NCBI GenBank assembly: GCA_022566235.1
Contig: JADFJI010000024.1
Location: forward strand, 1-13,074
Direction: 5' to 3'
Source of the DNA: Chloroflexota bacterium
Lineage (GTDB): Bacteria > Chloroflexota > Dehalococcoidia > Plut-88900
Length of the DNA: 13,074 nucleotides
The translations under genes were made by a program, and so were the position numbers. Position 1 is the stretch's first letter. Each line of letters begins with the position of its first letter. Shown piece after piece: positions 1-5,782 of this stretch. The notes beneath the pieces were generated by a model. The model did no database searches and was not told where the DNA came from. It saw only the letters and a program-made list of their open reading frames with translations.

Positions 1-1055
1 AAAGGCGTCGGCATTTCGTAAACGTTAAAGGTACCAAGGCAGAGGCGCATCAGCGGCTAAGAGAGATACTTGCTTCACTAGACAAGGGATTACCTATTGA
101 TAGTTGTAAGGTCTTAGTTAGGGCATTCCTACAACGCTGGTTACACGACTATGCCGTGCCCAACACGAGGCCCAGAACAGCCGAACGATATGAGAGTGAT
201 ATTCGTCTGCACATCTCACCGGCATTGGGCCACATACCGCTTTCCAGGTTAGCCCCTGCTGACATACAAGCCATGGAGGCGAGATTGCTGGCCCGTGGCC
301 AGTCGGCTCGAAGTGTCCAACACGTTCACACGGTGTTGAAAGAAGCGCTCAAACACGCCATGAGGTGGGGTCTCGTCTATCGAAACCCAGCGGAAGGTGT
401 AGATCCACCCAGGCCCCAACGGCATGAAATACAGCCACCGGATGCGGATGGCGTGGTGCAGATACTCCGGGTGGCAAAGGAAACTCCATATCATGCCGTG
501 TTTCACTTCATGGCTTTCACTGGTTGCCGCCGAGGTGAAGCCCTAGGCGTACGCTGGCGTGATGTGGATCTGGAGAACGGCAGTGCTGCTATTGTTCAAA
601 CGCTTCAGCGATTGAAAGGAAGGGGCTTGGTGTTTCAACCGCCCAAGTCATCCAAAAGCCGCAGGTCGATAGCGCTGGATGCACAAACAATCGGTCTGCT
701 TAGAGATCACCGTGGCATCCAGCTGCTCCGGCAAATGGAAATGGGAAATGGATACGATGATCAAGGCTTGGTGTTCCCCAACGTTCTGGGTGGACCACTC
801 GATCCTTCGGTATTGACCCGCAACTTCGAGAGGTTGGCCCGTAAGGCGAACTTGCAGGGTCTCAGACTCCACGACCTCCGACACGGCCACGCGGCCGGCC
901 TCATACGGGCAAACATCCATGTCCGAGTCGTACAGGAACGCCTGGGGCACGCCTCTGCTGCCTTTACGATGCAGGTCTATGGGCATGTTGCAGCAGGGCT
1001 CCAAGAAGAGGCCGCCAAGTCCTTTGCGGCCCTTATGGAAGAACCCACGCGTTAG
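1..1055 (+). CDS. Tyrosine recombinase / phage-type integrase (5' partial)
   Basis: This is a site-specific tyrosine recombinase that probably integrates and excises a mobile element. The frame is open from base 3 to the stop at 1055. The GTG at 156 is internal, because upstream codons encode TKAEAHQRLREILASLDKG, the usual end of an arm-type (AP2-like) DNA-binding domain. The true start therefore lies left of the window. After it come a SAM-like core-binding domain (about 156-430) and the catalytic domain (about 440-1040). The visible catalytic set is complete: Arg in TGCRRGEAL (codon 528-530), a Lys candidate in PKSSKSRRSI, HDLRH (from 870), LGHAS, and the nucleophile Tyr in QVYGHV near 978. 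No frameshift is seen in the visible part. The gene ends close to a tRNA-Lys gene, which is the probable attachment site. The family call is firm, but the element type (prophage, ICE or island) cannot be told. Confidence 0.93.
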   Translation, partial: RRRHFVNVKGTKAEAHQRLREILASLDKGLPIDSCKVLVRAFLQRWLHDYAVPNTRPRTAERYESDIRLHISPALGHIPLSRLAPADIQAMEARLLARGQSARSVQHVHTVLKEALKHAMRWGLVYRNPAEGVDPPRPQRHEIQPPDADGVVQILRVAKETPYHAVFHFMAFTGCRRGEALGVRWRDVDLENGSAAIVQTLQRLKGRGLVFQPPKSSKSRRSIALDAQTIGLLRDHRGIQLLRQMEMGNGYDDQGLVFPNVLGGPLDPSVLTRNFERLARKANLQGLRLHDLRHGHAAGLIRANIHVRVVQERLGHASAAFTMQVYGHVAAGLQEEAAKSFAALMEEPTR

Positions 1056-1079
1056 CTAAATGTTAGCGAAATAGGGAAG

Positions 1080-1114
1080 GGAGCCCGCACCGTCTGGTCT
1101 CTGGGCGCCTTTTT
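1080..1114 (+). terminator. Possible intrinsic terminator after the integrase gene
   Basis: GGAGCCC (1080-1086) can pair with GGGCGCC (1103-1109) with one mismatch across a 16-nt loop. Five T residues follow at 1110-1114. The site is 24 bp past the integrase stop and before the convergent tRNA gene. The hairpin is short and imperfect, so this is a moderate call. Confidence 0.45.
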
Positions 1115-1126
1115 AGCTACGAAAAC

Positions 1127-1201
1127 TGGTGAGCCGTGGGGGATTCGAACCCCCGACACCCGGATTAAAAGTCCGGTGCTCTACCGCTGAGCTAACGGCT
1201 C
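1127..1201 (-). tRNA. tRNA-Lys (anticodon UUU)
   Basis: Read on the minus strand, the sequence folds as a cloverleaf. The acceptor arm GAGCCGT pairs with ACGGCTC, and the D-arm contains TAGCTCAGCGGTAGAGCA. The anticodon stem CCGGA/TCCGG encloses the loop CTTTTAA with anticodon TTT. The T-arm GGGGG-TTCGAAT-CCCCC carries the standard loop. The discriminator A (1130) is followed by an encoded CCA (1127-1129). The 3' end faces the integrase gene, so this tRNA is probably the attachment site of that element, with the 3' half of the gene forming one att core. Confidence 0.97.
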
Positions 1202-1209
1202 TCGAGACA

Positions 1210-1239
1210 ACTATAGCCAAGTCCATCCTCGGGCGTCAA
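1210..1239 (-). promoter_or_regulatory. Sigma70-type promoter of tRNA-Lys
   Basis: On the minus strand TTGACG (1239-1234) and TATAGT (1215-1210) are separated by 18 bp, close to the sigma70 consensus. The -10 box ends 8 bases before the mature tRNA 5' end at 1201, so transcription would start almost at the tRNA. The promoter lies outside the putative element, so integration would not disconnect the tRNA from it. Confidence 0.7.
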
Positions 1240-1249
1240 TTGCCGTAGG

Positions 1250-1393
1250 GGCCCCGGGTCTCACTCTGCGTGGAATGGTCCGGGATACGGGTCAGAGGGG
1301 GCGCTGGGCGGGCTGGTCGACGGACTGATCGAGATGGTTAACTTCCTGTTGAAAGCTGTTCCGCCGAATTCAACTGGAAAGGTCCTTCAGTAG
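1250..1393 (+). pseudogene. Possible C-terminal remnant of an acyl-CoA synthetase
   Basis: The frame ending at the TAG of 1391-1393 reads ...VNFLLKAVPPNSTGKVLQ. This resembles the A10 end of AMP-binding acyl-CoA synthetases (pattern V-x-F-...-P-x-N-x-T-G-K-V-L), which carries the catalytic lysine of adenylation. The upstream residues do not look like the rest of that domain, and there is no start codon with a ribosome site. If real, this is a decayed tail. The match is short and could be chance. Confidence 0.22.
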
Positions 1394-1433
1394 CAGCATG
1401 AGTTGCTTAGAGAATGTGTAATATGGACTTGCC

Positions 1434-1919
1434 ATGTCCAAGGCGTTTATTTACCGCGCAACATTTATTCTACTCATATTATTAGGTGTTGCTGGTTTTT
1501 TCATCGTTGATACGTGGAGAGTAAACGGAGGTCTCTCTTCGAAATATTTCCTAGCGGCATTCGGGGTGGCCTTGCAGCTTTTTAGCCTGCCATTTTTAGG
1601 AGCGGCTTTTATTCATCAAAAGGCGAACATCAACCCCCGCACTTACCTGATGATCGTGACGGGGTTTGTCGGGGGCATCATAGTCGTTGCTGAGTTTTTC
1701 ATAGTGGATTTCCTGATTGCCCAAGATTTGCATCCGGGCGTAATCTTAGCTGCTGGAATAGGATCCCTTGCGATATTTGCTTCACCAACTCTCGTGGTTA
1801 CAAAAAAGGGCAATTTGGAATGGCTACATAAGAATGGCGACGCCGTCGTTATTGCTGTGGCAGTCGTCTTTATCGTTGCGGGGCTCGCCTGTCAAACGGC
1901 TAGCGTATTCGTTGCCTAA
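1434..1919 (+). CDS. Unknown five-helix membrane protein
   Basis: I do not recognise this 161-residue protein. It has five hydrophobic stretches of helix length, at roughly residues 7-26, 38-60, 71-95, 100-121 and 134-159, separated by short polar links (KANINPRT; TKKGNLEWLHKNGD). It is thus an integral membrane protein with almost no soluble part. No signal peptide cleavage site, cofactor motif or transporter signature is visible. ATG at 1434 is the first start in the open frame; the ribosome site is poor (ATGGAC upstream). Codons are visibly AT-richer than those of the rib or lepB genes, and the gene stands alone between a tRNA-linked integration site and a minus-strand gene. This fits acquired DNA, although it lies on the chromosomal side of the tRNA. 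It is coding by its long open frame and coherent hydrophobic pattern. Confidence 0.62.
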   Translation: MSKAFIYRATFILLILLGVAGFFIVDTWRVNGGLSSKYFLAAFGVALQLFSLPFLGAAFIHQKANINPRTYLMIVTGFVGGIIVVAEFFIVDFLIAQDLHPGVILAAGIGSLAIFASPTLVVTKKGNLEWLHKNGDAVVIAVAVVFIVAGLACQTASVFVA

Positions 1920-2047
1920 TTAGCCTCACCCGCCTCATCAATCCAATGTCTGAGTTTAACCCTCCTCAGTATCAGCCACTCTCGCCGTAGGTCGTGGCCC
2001 GGGCCCCGGGGCTAGCTTCAAGGAACTCGTCAGAGGGAATTATAGTA

Positions 2048-2467
2048 CTAGGGCGTAGGGCTGTAGATGCTTTCTGGCTCGATGATAACAACGGAACGGC
2101 GTTCATCCTGTACAGCCTGATCGTACTCTTTCCAGTTCGGATGCTCGCTACCACTACAGGCCACGAACACATCCCTTAGCGCTTGTATCAATTCACCCGC
2201 GTTTGTGTTCTCTGGTGACATGATCCGAGCCTGGCCTTCCATCACTACGTATCCCCACCAATCCGGTTGAGCGACCAGCAAAGAGCAGCGTTGATTGCGC
2301 TTCAGGTTCGCCAGTTTGGCCCGGTCCGCCGGAGTTGTGAAGGCAACACCATCTTTGTAAAGACCACACAATACAATACTCATCTGAGCGCCACCATTGG
2401 CCCGAAACGTCGTAAGCACTGCATGGTGGTTTTCCTTCAAGAAGGTCCGGACCTTTTCCGAGATCAT
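2048..2467 (-). CDS. PPOX-class FMN/F420-dependent split-barrel protein
   Basis: This 139-residue protein belongs to the pyridoxamine 5'-phosphate oxidase-like split beta-barrel family, whose members bind FMN or F420 and often reduce small substrates. The order of elements is typical: an N-terminal helix (MISEKVRTFLKENHHA), a strand (VLTTFRANGGAQMSIVLC), the segment FTTPADRAKLANLKRNQRCSL that resembles the cofactor-phosphate-binding turn, a second barrel half (GYVVMEGQARIM), and a C-terminal helix ending RRSVVIIEPESIYSPTP. The length suits the small TIGR03618-like members. The ATG at 2467 follows GAGGAGG with an 11-base spacing. The gene is alone, with its own strong promoter at 2507-2534. 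The substrate is unknown, and the choice between FMN and F420 cannot be made from sequence reading. Confidence 0.85.
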   Translation of the reverse strand: MISEKVRTFLKENHHAVLTTFRANGGAQMSIVLCGLYKDGVAFTTPADRAKLANLKRNQRCSLLVAQPDWWGYVVMEGQARIMSPENTNAGELIQALRDVFVACSGSEHPNWKEYDQAVQDERRSVVIIEPESIYSPTP

Positions 2468-2506
2468 AAGATGTACTTCCTCCTCAGGTTTATGAACACG
2501 GCTAAA

Positions 2507-2534
2507 ATTGTACTGCCTGGCCTTTGGGTGTCAA
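2507..2534 (-). promoter_or_regulatory. Sigma70-type promoter of the PPOX-family gene
   Basis: On the minus strand a perfect TTGACA (2534-2529) is followed after 16 bp by TACAAT (2512-2507), five of six matches to the -10 consensus. The predicted start is about 30 bases upstream of the ATG at 2467, leaving room for the GAGGAGG ribosome site. Confidence 0.7.
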
Positions 2535-2628
2535 CTACGCGGTCCTTCGGCAGTGTACCCGGCATCGACCATCGATGAATCCACGTCTCGGACGATAACG
2601 CATTTATGGAGGGCGTACTACGGGTAGG

Positions 2629-2666
2629 GTAGCCGGGGCAGGGGGGACACCCCTCGGCGAGGCTAC
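2629..2666. terminator. G/C-rich hairpin at the pyrE stop, possible terminator
   Basis: GTAGCC (2629-2634) pairs with GGCTAC (2661-2666), and an inner GGGG/CCCC stem can form around ACA at 2647-2649. It overlaps the pyrE stop codon. No T-run follows on the minus strand, so it is at best an atypical terminator. Confidence 0.3.
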
Positions 2667-3232
2667 AGGCCGCCGCCAGGGCGAGACAGGGGAACCCCTT
2701 TCTTACACTCGGGGCACTGGTCTGGGGGATAGGTTGGAATGGCCAGACGGTAGCAGCTAAATAGGGGAGTCCTCAGGTCCAGGTCGCCATCCGAGCGATC
2801 GATGAGCACCCCAGCCCCTAGAACGTGGCCTCCAGCTTGCCTGGCAGCGTTTATCACCTCCCGGACAGAGCCTCCGGTCGTAAGGATATCATCGACGACC
2901 AGTACCCTATCGCCACTAGCAATGGAGAGACCCCGACGGAACACTCTTGTCCCGTCCACCCGCTCTGCATAGATACCCCTCACCCCAAGCTGCCGTGCCA
3001 CCTCAAAGGCCAGGATGACCCCTCCCAGGGTGGGCCCGGCGACTACTTGAACGCCGCTTTCCCGGAAATGGTCTGCTATTAAACTGCACAGCCGCACTGT
3101 ATGGGAAGGGAACTGGAGAAGGCGAAACTTCTCCAGATAGGTGGGGGAATGGAGGCCCGAGGTGAGAAGGAAATGGCCATGCAAGACGGCCTTGGACTCC
3201 TCCAATATCTTCTCTATCTCGTCAGGCAGCAT
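2663..3232 (-). CDS. pyrE: Orotate phosphoribosyltransferase
   Basis: The enzyme transfers the phosphoribosyl group of PRPP to orotate, giving OMP, in cytosolic pyrimidine synthesis. The N-terminal part HFLLTSGLHSPTYLEKF is typical of PyrE, followed by VVAGPTLGGVILAFEVA and the PRPP-binding loop VLVVDDILTTGGS. The C-terminus CPECKKGVPLSRPGGGL matches, as I recall it, the Thermus-type PyrE subgroup and carries a CxxC pair. I chose ATG at 3232 (protein 189 residues) over an in-frame TTG at 3244, since GAAGG lies six bases before the ATG. It follows lepB on the same strand after about 60 bp and may be cotranscribed. No other pyr genes are nearby, so the pathway is dispersed. Other type I phosphoribosyltransferases are less likely because of the N-terminal motif. 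Confidence 0.93.
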   Translation of the reverse strand: MLPDEIEKILEESKAVLHGHFLLTSGLHSPTYLEKFRLLQFPSHTVRLCSLIADHFRESGVQVVAGPTLGGVILAFEVARQLGVRGIYAERVDGTRVFRRGLSIASGDRVLVVDDILTTGGSVREVINAARQAGGHVLGAGVLIDRSDGDLDLRTPLFSCYRLAIPTYPPDQCPECKKGVPLSRPGGGL

Positions 3233-3293
3233 AGACGCCTTCAAGCAGAGGGATCAGCCGCTTCCTTTCGTATCCGACTAGGTGTGCTAAGCA

Positions 3294-3938
3294 TCAGGGG
3301 GTAAGGTCAACCTCCCCGGAGAACGAATCGACTATTCCGAGTACTCCCAAGGGCCAGTAGGAGATCCAGGCTTTGCCCACGATGTCGGAGCGGGGTATCG
3401 AGCCAAAGAATCTGGAATCGTTGCTACGGGTCCGATTGTCCCCCAGCACGTAGTAATGAGCCTCGGGCACCTCCACCAGGGTTAGGCTTGGAGGCGCCCC
3501 CAGGACATAGGACTCGGATACCGGAAAACCATTTATATACAGAATCCCTGTTTTGATCTCCACCGTGTCGCCGGGTAGGCCAACGATGCGCTTGATGAGC
3601 CGGTCCGGGGGTGGAAAAGGCGCCTTGATGATCACCACATCTCCCCTCTTGGGTTCGCCGAATATGAACAACTTGGAGTCGTCGTCGGCCTCGTAAAAAG
3701 GGATGAACTTGGAGACGGAGCCCATGTCCAGGGACATGTAAGCCGCCTTGTTGACTATTAAGTGGTCTCCGGAATGGAGGTTGGGTTCCATGCTGGCGCC
3801 GAAGACCTGATAGTTCTGCACCAGGGTCTGAACGACGAAGAATAGTGCTGCGGCCAAGACCAGGGTCTTGATGATGTCGAAGAATAGTTGTCTCATCTCC
3901 AGCCTAAGGACAGGGGCTGCCTCGCCCGAGGGAACCAT
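3294..3938 (-). CDS. lepB: Signal peptidase I
   Basis: This membrane-bound serine protease of clan S26 removes signal peptides from secreted proteins, using a Ser/Lys dyad. One N-terminal membrane helix is visible (about residues 18-40). Box B follows, FGASMEPNLHSGD with Ser49 as nucleophile; then box D, DRLIKRIVGLPGD with Lys116 as general base; and box E, YYVLGDNRTRSNDSRFFG. At 214 residues it has the usual length of Gram-positive-type enzymes. The C-terminus (IVGKAWISYWPLG) is also standard. ATG at 3938 is kept as start, with GGAG only two bases upstream; ATG at 3896 is an alternative that would shorten the cytosolic tail by 14 residues. pyrE follows on the same strand. A near-consensus promoter lies just upstream. 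Confidence 0.96.
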   Translation of the reverse strand: MVPSGEAAPVLRLEMRQLFFDIIKTLVLAAALFFVVQTLVQNYQVFGASMEPNLHSGDHLIVNKAAYMSLDMGSVSKFIPFYEADDDSKLFIFGEPKRGDVVIIKAPFPPPDRLIKRIVGLPGDTVEIKTGILYINGFPVSESYVLGAPPSLTLVEVPEAHYYVLGDNRTRSNDSRFFGSIPRSDIVGKAWISYWPLGVLGIVDSFSGEVDLTP

Positions 3939-3955
3939 AGCTCCACTCTGTTTTG

Positions 3956-3984
3956 ATTATACTTGACCCCCTCTGAGCTGTCAT
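3956..3984 (-). promoter_or_regulatory. Near-consensus sigma70 promoter of lepB
   Basis: On the minus strand ATGACA (3984-3979, five of six) and a perfect TATAAT (3961-3956) are separated by exactly 17 bp. The -10 box sits 17 bases before the ATG at 3938, so the expected leader is only about 10 bases and would barely contain the GTGGAG ribosome site. Confidence 0.75.
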
Positions 3985-4150
3985 CTGGCAGCGGGAAGGG
4001 GTTAGACCTGGGGTATAGACGGTGGCCTTTATATCCTTAGGTTGACTCATGAATCATGGGAACTTTCTACCGTCGCTCGTCGTCTGTATGTATTGAACGA
4101 GAGAACCGAAGGTATTTTCAGAAGGCTTTCACTGGTTATAAGGAGGCATC

Positions 4151-4981
4151 ATGTTAATAAGGAAGCGAAAAATATTGCTCATCGGGCTGGTGCTGATGGC
4201 GGTCGTGGCGCTGGGAGCGGCCTGTGGGTCTGGCAGCGGTGGCCTGGAAGAGGGCGTACCCCAGACATCGGGCTTCTTGCCTGCTTCATCCAGCTTCCCC
4301 GGGACTGTGGGGCTGAGCACGTCTTCACTACAAAGCTCGGGAACATTGGTCCAGGGTGGCATATCTGTAACTGGAACGGGCACTGTGACCGTGTCCCCGG
4401 ACGTGGCGATTCTGGTCCTTGGGGTGGAGGCCCGGAGGGACACCGTGGCCCAGGCGAGAGAGGATGCAGCGGGAGCTATGGAGGGGATTGTCCAGGTACT
4501 GGAAGCTAACGGGATAGCAGAGAAGGACATCAAGACTCAATTCCTCTCTATACAACCCGTTTACACCTACAGAACGGAGACGCCGCAGCTGGAAGGTTTC
4601 CGGGTGACCAACATAGTGAGAGTAAAGATCAGAGACCTGGAAAACGTGGGTGGCATCATCGACCAGGTTGTTGAGGCCGGTGGGGACCTGACCCGGATTC
4701 AAAGCATAGGCTTCAGTGTGGATGACCCGGCTCCCCTGCAGGCCGGCATGAGGGCTCTGGCTGTTGAGGACGCGCTGGCCAAGGCCCAGCAGCTAGCTGT
4801 TCTGACGGGGGTGACCCTGGGCAGACCCATCTCAATCGTCGAAGGCGGCGGGGGCGCTCCGGTGTTCGATACGGTGGTCAGGTCGATAGCCTTTGCAGAG
4901 TCGAGTTCTGCTTCTACTTCGATAAGCCCGGGAGAGATCGAGATGAGCTTGAATGTAAGCATCATCTTCGCCATCGAGTGA
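4151..4981 (+). CDS. SIMPL-domain (DUF541) lipoprotein
   Basis: The 276-residue protein has a positively charged start (MLIRKRKI), a hydrophobic stretch and a probable lipobox LGAAC with Cys25, so it is likely an exported lipoprotein. The -3 residue is Gly rather than Leu, a weaker lipobox. A Ser/Gly-rich linker (about 26-68) leads to the SIMPL domain (about 70-275), recognised by ISVTGTGTVTVSPDVAILVLGVEA, the helix with repeated AREDAAGAMEGIV, TQFLSIQPVY, and the closing strand EIEMSLNVSIIFAIE. In other bacteria members have been linked to stress or to kinase-associated complexes, but the biochemical role is unsettled. The ATG at 4151 has an excellent AAGGAGG site four bases upstream. It is divergent from lepB, and a strong hairpin lies 24 bp past the stop. 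Confidence 0.9.
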   Translation: MLIRKRKILLIGLVLMAVVALGAACGSGSGGLEEGVPQTSGFLPASSSFPGTVGLSTSSLQSSGTLVQGGISVTGTGTVTVSPDVAILVLGVEARRDTVAQAREDAAGAMEGIVQVLEANGIAEKDIKTQFLSIQPVYTYRTETPQLEGFRVTNIVRVKIRDLENVGGIIDQVVEAGGDLTRIQSIGFSVDDPAPLQAGMRALAVEDALAKAQQLAVLTGVTLGRPISIVEGGGGAPVFDTVVRSIAFAESSSASTSISPGEIEMSLNVSIIFAIE

Positions 4982-5005
4982 GCGATCGGCCCAGGCCTTC
5001 CTTGG

Positions 5006-5045
5006 AATTGGGGGAGCAGACTGTTGCTAGTCTGCTCCCCCAATT
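5006..5045. terminator. 17-bp perfect hairpin, probable terminator after the SIMPL gene
   Basis: AATTGGGGGAGCAGACT (5006-5022) is perfectly complementary to 5029-5045, with the six-base loop GTTGCT. It starts 24 bp after the SIMPL stop and ends 65 bp before dcd. There is no T-run on either side, so it is not a classical intrinsic terminator. A U-less terminator, or an RNA-stabilising hairpin that separates the SIMPL message from dcd-rib, fits. Confidence 0.65.
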
Positions 5046-5110
5046 GCTAAAATGACACCCTGGAGGCCTCGAGGATGATTCTATGGCCTTCGAAGATAGG
5101 TGGTTCAAAC

Positions 5111-5701
5111 GTGGTACTGAGCGATAAGACGATAAAGGAAGAGATAGCCAGGAAGCGGATCATCATCGATCCGTTAGATGTGCGGGACATCCAACCGGCA
5201 AGCGTTGATGTGCACCTGGATAATAAGATCCTGGTCTTTCGGAATTCTCGAAAGCCGTACATTGACATCCGGCAGGATACAACTGACCTGACTGAGCTCC
5301 AGATAATAGAGGATGACCAGCCTTTTATTCTTCATCCCGGGGAGTTCGTCCTGGCCAGCACCCTGGAGAACATACAGGTCCCTGACGATATCGTTGGCCG
5401 TTTGGAGGGCAAGAGCTCTCTGGGGCGGATCGGGCTGCTGATACACTCCACGGCCGGATATGTAGACCCGGGCTGGAAAGGTCATCTGACTCTGGAGCTG
5501 AGCAACGTTGCTAATTTGCCCATTACCCTCTACTTTGGAATGAAGATTGGACAGATCTCCTTTCTGCAGCTGACCACGGAAGCCGAGAACCCGTATGGCT
5601 CCCCGGCGCTTGGCAGCAAGTACCAGGGACAGATGGAGCCCACCGCCAGCAGGATCCACAGGGACTTTCAGGGGAACTCCCAGGGAGAGGAAAAGGATTA
5701 A
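5111..5701 (+). CDS. dcd: dCTP deaminase, probably bifunctional dUMP-forming
   Basis: The enzyme deaminates dCTP to dUTP; bifunctional members go on to dUMP and pyrophosphate, feeding dTMP synthesis. With GTG at 5111 the protein begins MVLSDKTIKEEI, the canonical start of the family, and AGGTGG lies seven bases upstream. An ATG at 5075 would add 12 residues outside the family pattern. Key motifs are GRLEGKSSLGRIGL, IHSTAGYVDPGW and LTLELSNVANLPI, with Glu129 as the expected catalytic base, then GSKYQGQMEPTASR at the nucleotide-binding C-terminus. The 196-residue protein lines up nearly without gaps with my memory of Mycobacterium tuberculosis DCD:DUT, including the HSTAG loop with Ala115, which favours the bifunctional type. 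It stands in line with the rib genes, 81 bp before ribD. Confidence 0.94.
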   Translation: MVLSDKTIKEEIARKRIIIDPLDVRDIQPASVDVHLDNKILVFRNSRKPYIDIRQDTTDLTELQIIEDDQPFILHPGEFVLASTLENIQVPDDIVGRLEGKSSLGRIGLLIHSTAGYVDPGWKGHLTLELSNVANLPITLYFGMKIGQISFLQLTTEAENPYGSPALGSKYQGQMEPTASRIHRDFQGNSQGEEKD

Positions 5702-5708
5702 GAATCTA

Positions 5709-5743
5709 TGAAACCCGTACCCCCTTATCGATAGGGTTTTGTT
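5709..5743 (+). terminator. Weak hairpin with T-run between dcd and ribD
   Basis: AAACCC (from 5709) can pair with GGGTTT (from about 5733), enclosing a 17-base loop that contains the palindrome TATCGATA; TTTTGTT follows. It could be a weak terminator or attenuator between dcd and ribD. The stem is only six pairs long. Confidence 0.25.
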
Positions 5744-5782
5744 AGATGTTCTAAGCCTCTCACCTCGGTCCCCAGCACTATC

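Noticed and set aside
1994..2578. Plus-strand open frames opposite the PPOX-family gene
   Set aside because: The minus-strand gene has a promoter, a ribosome site and a family pattern; the plus-strand frames have none.
4042..4070. Promoter TTGACT-17-TTCTAC before the SIMPL gene
   Set aside because: The -10 box matches the consensus at only two positions.
5075..5110. ATG start of dcd at 5075
   Set aside because: GTG at 5111 gives the canonical MVLSDKTI start with AGGTGG upstream.
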